Source: Yinghuangia elevatio (GTDB lineage: Bacteria > Actinomycetota > Actinomycetes > Streptomycetales > Streptomycetaceae). From it: a stretch of 64,000 nt of DNA. The DNA lies in the NCBI RefSeq assembly GCF_040649515.1, contig NZ_JBEZFP010000040.1, positions 1 to 64,000 on the forward strand, read 5' to 3'. Under the pieces are notes generated by a model. That model was not told the origin of the DNA, did not search any database, and worked only from the letters and a program-made list of their open reading frames with translations. Numbering within the stretch: the first letter of the stretch is position 1; the number at the start of each line of letters is the position of its first letter. The translations under genes and the position numbers were made by a program. Positions 40,749-49,894 of this stretch are shown in pieces.

Positions 40749-40886
40749 GCCGACCCCGTCCCGCGGCCCGTCCCGCGCGCCCAGCCCCGCGCGCCCCGTC
40801 CCGCAACCGGTCCCGCGCCGGGCACCGCAATCGGCCCCGGTTAGGGTGAACCGAACACCAGCACGCCTGACCGGCGAGCCGCACAA

Positions 40887-40945
40887 CCCAACCGAAGTAC
40901 CCAACCGAAGCACCCAACCGAACCACCCAACCGAACCACCCAACG
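40887..40945 (+). repeat. 13-bp tandem repeat upstream of tenA
   Basis: Four copies of CCCAACCGAANNA (NN = GT, GC, CC, CC) at 40887, 40900, 40913 and 40926 are followed by a partial fifth, CCCAACG. The array ends 35 bp before the tenA start. It is C/A-rich on the plus strand and has no reading frame that looks coding. Confidence 0.9.
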
Positions 40946-40980
40946 CACTACAGCGAGCCGAACGAGAGAGGGGCAGAACC

Positions 40981-41643
40981 GTGGCGTTCCGCGACGAATT
41001 GTGGTCGGCGATCGACGACGTCTACGCGGAGATCCTGGCCCACCCCTTCCTCCAGGGCCTGACCGACGGCTCGCTGCCGCCCGAGGCGTTCCGGCACTAC
41101 GTCGTCCAGGATTCGCACTACCTGCGCGACTACGCGCGCGCACTCGCGGTGTGCGCCGCGAAGGCGCCCGACGAGGACGCCGTACGCCAGTTCGCCTCGG
41201 ACGCCGCCGGAGCGATCGCCGCCGAGCAGGCCATGCACGCGGAGTTCATGACCGCGTACGGCAGTTCCGCCGCGCAGGCGGCCGCCGAGCCGGTGCTGCC
41301 CACGACGCGCGCGTACACGAGCTACCTGCTGGCCACCGCCTACGGCGGTTCCTTCGCCGAGGGCCTGGGCGCGGTCCTCCCGTGCTACTGGATCTACGCG
41401 CGCGTGGGCGAGGCGCTGCTCGAGAAGTCGTCGCCGGACCCGCTGTTCGCGCGCTGGATCGCGACGTACGGCGACGAGGAGTTCCAGTCGACGGTACGCG
41501 CGGTGCTCGACCTCACCGACCGGGTCGGCGCCGACCTCTCGGCCACCGAGCGGGCCAAGGTGATCGCGCACTTCGTGACGACGTCGCGCTACGAGTGGAT
41601 GTTCTGGGACGCGGCCTGGCGCCGCGAAGCCTGGCCGGTCTGA
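40981..41643 (+). CDS. tenA: TenA-family thiaminase II / aminopyrimidine aminohydrolase
   Basis: The 220-residue all-helical protein has the TenA catalytic Cys135 (LPCYWIY) and Glu205 (YEWMFWDAAW) at the same numbers as the Bacillus enzyme. HPFLQGLTDGSLPPEAFRHYVVQDSHYLRDYARAL gives the conserved N-terminal active-site Asp and Tyr residues. It salvages the thiamine pyrimidine by hydrolysing aminomethyl-pyrimidine or thiamine. The GTG start follows GAGAGAGGGG. No other thiamine gene or TPP riboswitch was found nearby; the upstream leader instead holds a tandem repeat. Confidence 0.92.
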   Translation: MAFRDELWSAIDDVYAEILAHPFLQGLTDGSLPPEAFRHYVVQDSHYLRDYARALAVCAAKAPDEDAVRQFASDAAGAIAAEQAMHAEFMTAYGSSAAQAAAEPVLPTTRAYTSYLLATAYGGSFAEGLGAVLPCYWIYARVGEALLEKSSPDPLFARWIATYGDEEFQSTVRAVLDLTDRVGADLSATERAKVIAHFVTTSRYEWMFWDAAWRREAWPV

Positions 41644-41831
41644 GGCGACCCGCCCGGAACGCGTGCTCCCCAACCGGCCGCGCGAACCGTCCGCGTCCGC
41701 CGGGGAAGGACGCTCCGCGCGGGAACCGCACACACTACGTGTGACGTCACCGGTCACGGGCAGATAGCGAGTGCCCGGCCGACGGACCACCGTCCTCGGC
41801 GTACCGTCCGCGACTTCGTGTGGGGGATGCC

Positions 41832-42026
41832 ATGGGTGCCGTACCCGCGTGGCTGCGCATCGGCGTACCGGTTCTCGTACTGCTCATGATCGGCGCGCTG
41901 CTGATCTGGATCATCGGCGCGTTCCTGGGATTCATCGTCAAACTGCTCGTCGGCTCTGTGATCGTCATCGGCTTCGTCGCCCTCATAGGCGCCGGCAACA
42001 CTCGCGACCGCCAGGTTTCACGCTGA
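41832..42026 (+). CDS. Small two-helix membrane protein
   Basis: The 64-residue product consists almost entirely of two hydrophobic stretches (IGVPVLVLLMIGALLIWIIG and LGFIVKLLVGSVIVIGFVAL) with a short basic tail. The ATG at 41832 follows GGGGGA. I do not recognise a named family; many actinomycetes have similar short membrane proteins. Confidence 0.6.
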   Translation: MGAVPAWLRIGVPVLVLLMIGALLIWIIGAFLGFIVKLLVGSVIVIGFVALIGAGNTRDRQVSR

Positions 42027-42210
42027 CGCCTCCCGAGCACGCCGCCCCGTACGGCTGGTGACTCACGCCGCAGGGCAGGGCTCCTTCCGCAGGATGCGGC
42101 TCATGCTGCCGAACCCAGCGGTTAATAGGCTGAAATAGGTCGAATGTCTGATTTACTGCCGCCACGGGCGCGCTGCGGCGGGCAGTGGATCGGACGGACG
42201 GACCCCACAC

Positions 42211-43656
42211 ATGAGCGAGCCGCAGCAGACGATGCCGCTCCAACGGCTCCTCACCGACCCCGCGGTCCTGCGGCTGCTGCTCATCGCGGCGCTCGTCGGC
42301 ATCCCGGTCTCGCTGGTCGCGTTCGGGTTCGTCAGCCTTGTGCACGAACTCCAGCACTGGATCTGGGAATCCGCGCCGGACGCGCTCGGCTACTCGCGCG
42401 CTCCCTGGTGGTGGGGCCTGCCCACGCTCGCTCTCGCCGGACTGCTGGCCGCGCCCGTCATTACGCGACTGCCCGGGGCGGGCGGCCATGTGCCGGTGCA
42501 CGGCCTCGGCGGCGCGCCGACTCCGCCGCGTGAGGCCCCCGGCGTCGCGCTCGCTGCTCTGGCGTGTCTGCCGCTGGGCGTGATGCTCGGTCCGGAGGCC
42601 CCGCTCATGGCACTGGGAAGTGCGGTCGCGCTGCTCGCACTTCCCGCCGCCCGGCGGGCCAGGCATCCGCAGGCCGCCACGGTGCTGGGTACGGCGGGAT
42701 CCACCGCGGGAATCGCCACCATCTTCGGCAGTCCGCTGATCCCGGCGGTCATGATCCTGGAAAGCGTTGCCCTGGCCGGCTCGGCCCGCGTTGTCCTGCT
42801 TCTGCCCTGCCTGCTGGCGAGCGGGGTGGGCGCCCTGGTGTTCACCGGGTTCGGGCACTGGACGGGGCTGGAGATCGGCGCGCTGTCGCTGCCCACGAAG
42901 CCATCCGTGGGGCTGCCGGACGCGGGCGACTTCCTGTGGGGCATCCCGATGGCCGTCCTCGTCGGCCTTCTGGTTGCCGCGGGCCTCGCGATCGGCCGCC
43001 GCAGCGAGCGCTGGACCAGGTTGTCCGGCCCGCGCATCTTCGCGTGTGCCATCGCGGTCGGCGTCTGCATCACCCTGTACGCGCTGACCACCGACCGCTC
43101 GCCCGAAGAGGCCGCGTTGTCCGGCCAGGCGACCGTCGGCCTGCTGGCGGCTGATCCCGGCGGGTGGGCGGTCCTGGCCCTCGTCGCGCTGGTCGCCGCC
43201 AAGACCCTGGGGTGGGGCATCGCGTTGGGCAGCCTGCGCGGCGGACCGATCTTCCCGGCCATCATGATCGGTGCCGCCGTCGGCATCGCGTGCGGTGCGC
43301 TGCCGGGGTTCGGCATGGGCCCCGCGCTCGCGGCCGGCATCTGCGCATCCGGAGTCGCGGCGACCCGCCTGCCGGTCACCGGCATTGTGCTGGCCGCCGC
43401 GCTCCTCGGCGGCGAGGCGGTCGACCTCATGCCGATCCTGGTGATCTCGTCGGTCACCGCGCTGCTGACGGTGGTCGCCCTGGAACGCCTGACCGCCGGC
43501 ACCGCCGACTCCCCGCAGGCCTCGCCTCAGGCCCCGCCGCAGGACGACCCCCCGCAGGCCTCGCCGCAGGACGACCCTCCGCAGGCCTCGCCGCGGAACC
43601 CACCACAGAACCGACAGCAGGACCCACCGCAGAGCTCCCCGAAAGACCTCTCGTAG
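42211..43656 (+). CDS. ClC-family chloride channel/antiporter
   Basis: The 481-residue membrane protein has the ClC repeat architecture. LGPEAPLMALGS is the equivalent of the GREGP filter motif with the gating Glu. GSPLIPAVMILE and GGPIFPAIMIGAAVG are the other filter segments. The last 45 residues are a soluble tail of Pro-Gln-Ala/Asp repeats (PQASPQ type), unusual for the family. No CBS domain is present. Antiporter versus channel cannot be decided. Confidence 0.88.
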   Translation: MSEPQQTMPLQRLLTDPAVLRLLLIAALVGIPVSLVAFGFVSLVHELQHWIWESAPDALGYSRAPWWWGLPTLALAGLLAAPVITRLPGAGGHVPVHGLGGAPTPPREAPGVALAALACLPLGVMLGPEAPLMALGSAVALLALPAARRARHPQAATVLGTAGSTAGIATIFGSPLIPAVMILESVALAGSARVVLLLPCLLASGVGALVFTGFGHWTGLEIGALSLPTKPSVGLPDAGDFLWGIPMAVLVGLLVAAGLAIGRRSERWTRLSGPRIFACAIAVGVCITLYALTTDRSPEEAALSGQATVGLLAADPGGWAVLALVALVAAKTLGWGIALGSLRGGPIFPAIMIGAAVGIACGALPGFGMGPALAAGICASGVAATRLPVTGIVLAAALLGGEAVDLMPILVISSVTALLTVVALERLTAGTADSPQASPQAPPQDDPPQASPQDDPPQASPRNPPQNRQQDPPQSSPKDLS

Positions 43657-43680
43657 ATCTCCCCGCAAGCCCGCGCCCGC

Positions 43681-45165
<1,485 letters not shown>

Positions 45166-45332
45166 GGACGTCCCCCCTTTCGCGCACCGCTGAGCGGCCG
45201 GCGGCACGCTCGCCGTGCGGTGCGTCGCTTCGGAGTGTGCTCCCCGCCCGATCTACCTCCAAGGGGGAAGTCCGTTACGAACACTGCCGATTGAAAGATC
45301 GATGGAGATCCCTCCGCGACCCCGGGAGGTGG

Positions 45333-45348
45333 TGTGACGCGGGTCACA
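45333..45348. promoter_or_regulatory. Perfect CRP-type palindrome upstream of epimerase-ecf41
   Basis: TGTGA-CGCGGG-TCACA is an exact match to the CRP consensus TGTGA-N6-TCACA. It lies 37 bp upstream of the first candidate start codon of the epimerase gene. Streptomyces Crp recognises a related sequence. Confidence 0.5.
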
Positions 45349-45356
45349 GTCGAAAG

Positions 45357-45383
45357 TGTCACGTTCGGAGGGGAGTGTTTGTC
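45357..45383 (+). promoter_or_regulatory. Candidate ECF41-type promoter
   Basis: TGTCACG-N16-TGTC differs by one base in each half from the ECF41 promoter pattern TGTCACA-N16-CGTC. Transcription would begin around 45390, so the ATG at 45392 would be leaderless. A competing ribosome site (GGAGGGGAG) upstream of the ATG at 45386 argues for a further promoter upstream. Confidence 0.35.
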
Positions 45384-45385
45384 CC

Positions 45386-46297
45386 ATGGCCATGACTGAC
45401 ACCAAGAACGTGCTGCTGGCAGGGGCGAGCGGGGTCCTCGGCGGACACATCGCCGACGCGCTGAACCGGTCCGGGTACCACGTCATCGGGCTGGGCCGGG
45501 GCGCCGGCGCCGACGTGACCGCCGACCTGATGGACCGCGAGCAACTGCTGAGAGCTGTCGACGGCCTGGAGGTGGACGCGGTGGTGCACGCGGCCACCGC
45601 GCTGCGCGAGGCGCCCATGCGCCACAAGGACATGTTCGCGACCGACGACCTGCGCATCCTGGGCACACGCAACCTGATGGAGGCCGCGCAGGAACTCGGC
45701 GCCCGCCGGGTGATCGCCGAGTCCATGGTCTTCGGGTACGGCTACCGCGACTTCGGCGACCACGTCGTCACCGAGGACGACCCCTTCGGCGCGGCCGGCG
45801 ACCGGGGCGTGGCCCGGCACATCGAGGCCATGCGCGTGAAGGAGAGCATGATGCTCGGCACCCAGGGCATCGAGGGAATCGCCCTCCGTTTCGGGCTCTT
45901 CTACGGGCCGGGCGGCACCGAGGGCATCGTGCGGCTGCTGCGCGACAAGAAGCTACCGGCCGTCAACGACCACGGGCGCGTGCTGCCGTGGGTGAACCTC
46001 GTGGACGCCGGCGAGGCCGTCGCGCTGGCGGTCGAGGGTGGTCGGGCGGGGGAGGCGTACAACATCGTGGACGACGTGCCGACGGGCTTCGGCGCCCACG
46101 TGCGCGAGGTCGCCGAGGCGTTCGGGACGCCGCGGCCGATGCGGGTCCCGGCGCTGATGATGCGGCCGATGTCGTACGCGTACCGGATGGTCACCGCCGG
46201 CATGCGGGTGGCCAACGCCAAGGCGAAGGAAGAACTGGGCTGGGAGCCGCGGTACCCGGATTCCGCGGAGGGCCTGCGCGCCCTTGCCGCGTCGTGA
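45386..46297 (+). CDS. NAD-dependent epimerase/dehydratase (ECF41-linked)
   Basis: The 303-residue protein is an atypical/extended SDR with Rossmann motif GASGVLGGHIADAL, ADVTADLMDREQL, a VVHAATAL segment and ALRFGLFYGPGG near the middle. The usual YxxxK catalytic pair is not obvious (FGYGYRDFG lies in the right region), so the activity may differ from classic epimerases. Start is the ATG at 45386 or, two codons later, 45392. Its stop lies 23 bp before the ECF41 sigma gene, and oxidoreductases or epimerases of this kind are the usual targets of ECF41 sigma factors. Confidence 0.82.
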   Translation: MAMTDTKNVLLAGASGVLGGHIADALNRSGYHVIGLGRGAGADVTADLMDREQLLRAVDGLEVDAVVHAATALREAPMRHKDMFATDDLRILGTRNLMEAAQELGARRVIAESMVFGYGYRDFGDHVVTEDDPFGAAGDRGVARHIEAMRVKESMMLGTQGIEGIALRFGLFYGPGGTEGIVRLLRDKKLPAVNDHGRVLPWVNLVDAGEAVALAVEGGRAGEAYNIVDDVPTGFGAHVREVAEAFGTPRPMRVPALMMRPMSYAYRMVTAGMRVANAKAKEELGWEPRYPDSAEGLRALAAS

Positions 46298-46320
46298 TCA
46301 CCGGTGCGACGGTGAGGCCC

Positions 46321-47178
46321 ATGACCGACGTCTTCGAGGAGCACCGGCGCCTGCTGTTCGGCACCGCGTACCGCATGCTCGGCAGCGTGGCCGACGCCGA
46401 GGACATCGTGCAGGACGCGTGGCTCAAGTGGAACCAGGCCGACCGGTCCGCGGTCGACCACCCCAAGGCCTACCTCGTGCGCACGGTCACCAACCTCAGC
46501 CTCAACCGCCTCAAGTCGGCGCAGGTGGCGCGCGAGGCGTACGTCGGGCCGTGGCTCCCCGAGCCGATCCTCACCTCGCCCGACGTCGCCGAGGAGGCCG
46601 AGTTGGCGGACACCGTCTCCATGGCGGTGCTGGTCGTGCTGGAGACCCTGACCCCGACCGAGCGCGCGGTCTTCATGCTGCGCGAGGTCTTCGGCTACTC
46701 GCACGCCGAGATCGCCGAGGTCATCGGCAAGTCCGAGGCGACGGTCCGGCAGCAGGCGCACCGCGCCCGTGAGCACGTGCAGGCCCGCCGTCCGCGCTTC
46801 ACCGCGGACGCCGCCGAGCAGCGGGAGATCGCCGAGAAGTTCCGCGAGGCGTGCGCGGGCGGCGATCTCAACGGCGTGCTCGCGCTGCTCGCCCCCGACG
46901 TGACCACGTGGTCCGACGGCGGCGGCGTCGTCACCGCCGCGCGCCGCCCGCTGCACGGCCCGGACCACGTCGCCCGCTGGCTGCTCGGCGTGCTCGCCAA
47001 GCCGGAAGTGCAGGGCGTCGAGATGCACATCGCCGACATCAACGGCGAGGCCGGCCTGCTCCTGACGCTCGGCGGCACGAACGTCGGCGCGATCAACTTC
47101 GACGCGTCCCCGGACGGCCGCATCGCCGCGATCCGCATGGCCCTCAACCCGAACAAGCTCCGCGGGCTCCAGCCGTAG
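46321..47178 (+). CDS. ECF41-group sigma factor (SigJ-like)
   Basis: The 285-residue protein has sigma-70 regions 2 (LLFGTAYRMLGSVADAEDIVQDAWLKW) and 4 (TPTERAVFMLREVFGYSHAEIAEVIG). A fused C-terminal SnoaL-like domain starts near 190. The linker WLPEP, the DGGG motif (TWSDGGGVVTA) and NPNKL (consensus NPDKL) are the three markers of ECF41 sigma factors, whose C-terminal domain replaces an anti-sigma factor. The start is the ATG at 46321. A perfect 19-bp duplication covers its stop codon. It should activate its own operon including the epimerase. Confidence 0.92.
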   Translation: MTDVFEEHRRLLFGTAYRMLGSVADAEDIVQDAWLKWNQADRSAVDHPKAYLVRTVTNLSLNRLKSAQVAREAYVGPWLPEPILTSPDVAEEAELADTVSMAVLVVLETLTPTERAVFMLREVFGYSHAEIAEVIGKSEATVRQQAHRAREHVQARRPRFTADAAEQREIAEKFREACAGGDLNGVLALLAPDVTTWSDGGGVVTAARRPLHGPDHVARWLLGVLAKPEVQGVEMHIADINGEAGLLLTLGGTNVGAINFDASPDGRIAAIRMALNPNKLRGLQP

Positions 47179-47246
47179 GGCAGGGCTCCAGCCGTAGGGC
47201 AGGGCTTCTGTCCGGCAGGCCCGGCAGGTCCGGCAGGGCGACCCGG

Positions 47247-48488
47247 TCAGCGCTCGAGTTCTCGTGAGTGGTCCGTCCCCGGCGCCGGGGGTCGTACGCG
47301 GGACTCCCGGCGCGGGCGATCGACGCCGTACGCGGATTCCTGCGCGTGGCCCGGTCTCTGCGTCTGTCCCTGCGCCTGCCCCTGCCCCCGCTCGCGCGGC
47401 GCGGAGGTATCGGGGTGCGGACCCTGTACGAGGTTGCCGTCGACCCGGGTGAGACCGATGACGCCCGGAAAGTCCCGTGGTTCTTTCCCCGGCAGCGCAT
47501 CGCTGCGCGCCTCCGGGCGGGGCGAGTCAGCGGACTCGCCCCGCTCATGGCGCGCCGCCTCGGGAGCGGAGGCATCAGCGCGCCTGCTCTCGGGCGCGGG
47601 TCCCGGCCCCCGCCCGAGCCCGGGGCCGCGCCCGAGCCCGGGCCCAGGCTCGGATTCGGGGCGATCGACGACCGCGGACAGCCGTTCCAGAACCTCGTCC
47701 GCGGACTGCGGCCGTCGGGCGTACTCCCGGGACAGGAGCTGCGCCACGACGTCGCTCAGCTCACGAGGAGTGTCAGGAACGACCTGGCTCAGCCTGGGCG
47801 GGACCTCGCGCTGCTGCCGTGCCAGCCGCCGCCTGGCGCGTCCGGGGAACACCGGACGCCCGGTGGCCATTTCGTGCATCACGACGCCGAGTGAGTAGAG
47901 GTCGGTGGCAGGTCCGCCGTGGGCCATCCCGCCGAGTTCGGACGGGACGCGTTCGGGTGCCGCGTACCCCGGCGTGTACTCCCTGGGGGAGAGGTCCGGC
48001 TCGCGCGTGTCGATGGGCGCGGCGACGCCGAAGTCGATCAGCTTCGGCCGGTCGCCGGGTTCGATCAGCACGTTGCCGGTGTCGATGTCCCGGTGGATCC
48101 AGCCCGCGTCGTGCACGGTCTTGAGCGCGGACGCCAGTTGCGCCCCGATGAAGGCCGTCCGCTCCGGCGTGAACGGCCCCTGGCTCTCCAGGAGTTCGGC
48201 CACCGTCGACCCCTGCACGGCCTCCATCGACAGGTACGCCTCGCCCGGTGCCGTCTCGAAGTCGAACGCGCGCACGATGTTCGGATGCCGCAGCCCGGAC
48301 AGCAGCCGCCCCTCCTGGGCGAACCGCGCCATCTCCTCGTAGGACCTGCCGCCCGGCAGCTTGACCGCGACCACATGCCCGCGGACCTGGTCGTACGCCG
48401 CCCAGACGCCACCTGTCGCGCCGCGCCCGATCTCCCGTACCGGAATGAACCGGGCGGGCAGGGAAGGGCCTTTCCCTTTGCGTGCCAT
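47247..48488 (-). CDS. Ser/Thr protein kinase with altered catalytic loop
   Basis: The 413-residue protein has a kinase domain at about 10-265 with Gly-loop GRGATGGV, Lys in VAVKLP, alphaC Glu in FAQEGRLLSGLRHPNI, HRD in HRDIDTGN, and IDFGVA. The catalytic-loop Lys of HRDxKxxN is Asp here, and the usual Pro is Thr. The activation loop EYTPGYAAPERV is intact. About 145 disordered Pro/Gly/Glu-rich residues follow, and no membrane helix or PASTA domain is present. I prefer the ATG at 48488 (GGAAGG upstream); an in-frame ATG at 48533 is possible. Confidence 0.85.
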   Translation of the reverse strand: MARKGKGPSLPARFIPVREIGRGATGGVWAAYDQVRGHVVAVKLPGGRSYEEMARFAQEGRLLSGLRHPNIVRAFDFETAPGEAYLSMEAVQGSTVAELLESQGPFTPERTAFIGAQLASALKTVHDAGWIHRDIDTGNVLIEPGDRPKLIDFGVAAPIDTREPDLSPREYTPGYAAPERVPSELGGMAHGGPATDLYSLGVVMHEMATGRPVFPGRARRRLARQQREVPPRLSQVVPDTPRELSDVVAQLLSREYARRPQSADEVLERLSAVVDRPESEPGPGLGRGPGLGRGPGPAPESRRADASAPEAARHERGESADSPRPEARSDALPGKEPRDFPGVIGLTRVDGNLVQGPHPDTSAPRERGQGQAQGQTQRPGHAQESAYGVDRPRRESRVRPPAPGTDHSRELER

Positions 48489-48701
48489 CAACCTTCCGTC
48501 GGCGCGGGCGACAAAGCGGCGAAAGTCGATCATATGCTTGCCGCGAACCGAACTGCCCTGCCAGGAAAGTCGTGTTCGTGCCTTGCCGACGAAGGGGTGT
48601 GGGCTCTATGTCCCCGCTCCACACGCTCAGGCGCCGCCGCAGTCCCGCCCGACTTCGAGGCGAATGCCACCAGCGTCGTCTATACCGAACACGCAGGCGG
48701 T

Positions 48702-48827
48702 ATGAACGCCTACCACCTGCCCCACGATGTCCGGCGTCACAAGAGAGAGGCGGCGCGCCTGAAGGCGCTCGCATTGTCGCCGGAGGAGTCGCTCTCCACG
48801 ATTCAAGCTAGGCTTCGAGAACTGTGA
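48702..48827 (+). CDS. Possible 41-residue basic protein coupled to DUF397
   Basis: The frame MNAYHLPHDVRRHKREAARL continues with a Lys/Leu-rich helix and ends LSTIQARLREL. Its stop overlaps the GTG of the DUF397 gene (GTGA). The frame extends further upstream to a GTG at 48597, so a longer form of 76 residues is possible. No XRE regulator, the usual partner of DUF397, is present. No family recognised. Confidence 0.4.
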   Translation: MNAYHLPHDVRRHKREAARLKALALSPEESLSTIQARLREL

Positions 48828-49024
48828 TCGACAACGAATTTGCATGGCGGACGTCGTCCTACTCCGGCAACGCGGAGGTGTCCGAGTGCGTCGAGGTCGC
48901 GGCATGTGCCTCGGTGACCGGTGTCCGTGACACGAAGGACCGCGGTCGAGGCAACCTCACCGTTCCCAACCGCTCCTGGCCGGCCTTCCTCTCGGCGATC
49001 AAGTGTCCGCACTGCACGAGCTGA
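48824..49024 (+). CDS. DUF397-domain protein
   Basis: The 66-residue protein has the DUF397 signature: FAWRTSSYSGNAEVSECVEVA, then VRDTKDRGRGNLTVPNRSWPAFL. DUF397 proteins are common in streptomycetes as small partners of XRE-type regulators (BldB/AbaA-like systems). Here the upstream gene is only a short basic ORF. Its 3' end overlaps the following PLP-enzyme gene by 22 bp. Confidence 0.88.
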   Translation: MIDNEFAWRTSSYSGNAEVSECVEVAACASVTGVRDTKDRGRGNLTVPNRSWPAFLSAIKCPHCTS

Positions 49025-49854
49025 ACGACGAACGGTTCGCGTCCCGCGGGCTCCGGTTGTGGATCATGCGGGACGACCTCGTCCATCCCGAGCTGCCCGG
49101 CAACAAGTTCCGCAAGCTCAAGTACAACCTCGTCGAGGCCCGCGAGTGCGGGCACCGCACCCTGCTCACCTTCGGCGGGGCGTACTCGAACCACATCCGC
49201 GCCACCGCCGCGGCCGGGGCGCTGCACGGGTTCGCGACGATCGGTGTCATCCGCGGCGACGAGTTGGCCGGCAAGCCGTTGAACCCGTCGCTGGCCTACG
49301 CCGCCGAGCGGGGGATGCGGCTCGTGTTCGTGGACCGGGCGGCGTACCGGCGGCGGGCGGAGTCGGCGTACCTCGACGAACTGCGCCAGGAGTACGGCGA
49401 CTTCTTTGCGATCCCGGAAGGCGGCAGCAACCCGGCGGCGGTGCGCGGATGCGCCGAACTGCCGTCCGAGATCGACGTCCCGTACGACGTGGTCGCGGTC
49501 GCGTGCGGGACCGGCGGCACGCTGGCCGGGATCGCCGCCGGGCTGCCGTCCGACAAGGCCGCGGTCGGGTTCGCGGTCCTCAAAGGGGACTTCCTCGCGC
49601 GAGACGTCGCGGAGTTGCAGCGGCAGACGTACGGCGAGACGCGCGGTAGCTGGCGCGTCGACGGCTCCGCGCACTGCGGCGGATACGCCCGTACGACCCC
49701 CGAACTCACCGCCTTCCTCGCCGACTTCGCGCGGCGCCACGGCATCGCGCCGGACGAGATCTACGTCGGCAAGATGCTGTACGGCCTTTTCGCAGCCGCG
49801 CACCGCGGCGAGTTCGCCCCCGGCACCCGCATCGTCGCCGTCAAAACCGGCTGA
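49003..49854 (+). CDS. ACC deaminase / D-cysteine desulfhydrase family PLP enzyme
   Basis: The 283-residue protein is a fold type II PLP enzyme with the Schiff-base Lys35 in GNKFRKLKYN, GGAYSNHIRATAAAG (substrate/cofactor loop) and ACGTGGTLAGIAAGL (phosphate-binding glycines). It is shorter than typical ACC deaminases (about 335 residues) and lacks part of their N terminus, so D-cysteine desulfhydrase-like activity or another deamination is possible. It starts at GTG inside the DUF397 gene. Confidence 0.83.
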   Translation: MSALHELNDERFASRGLRLWIMRDDLVHPELPGNKFRKLKYNLVEARECGHRTLLTFGGAYSNHIRATAAAGALHGFATIGVIRGDELAGKPLNPSLAYAAERGMRLVFVDRAAYRRRAESAYLDELRQEYGDFFAIPEGGSNPAAVRGCAELPSEIDVPYDVVAVACGTGGTLAGIAAGLPSDKAAVGFAVLKGDFLARDVAELQRQTYGETRGSWRVDGSAHCGGYARTTPELTAFLADFARRHGIAPDEIYVGKMLYGLFAAAHRGEFAPGTRIVAVKTG

Positions 49855-49894
49855 CCCGGTTGGGCGGCTGCTAGCCTCCGCGGTGAGGCTGATC

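Noticed and set aside
40749..40980. TPP riboswitch ahead of tenA
   Set aside because: No sequence resembling the CTGAGA...ACC(C/T)TT core of the thiamine box was found; the leader contains the 13-bp array instead.
41741..41750. GTGACGTCAC palindrome upstream of the small membrane gene
   Set aside because: Only 10 bp and rich in common dinucleotides. It has no known actinobacterial match that I can name, so it is left out of the features.
49406..49894. N-terminal 163-codon extension of the lipoprotein frame
   Set aside because: It overlaps the PLP-enzyme gene in another frame, and the signal peptide with lipobox begins at the ATG at 49895.
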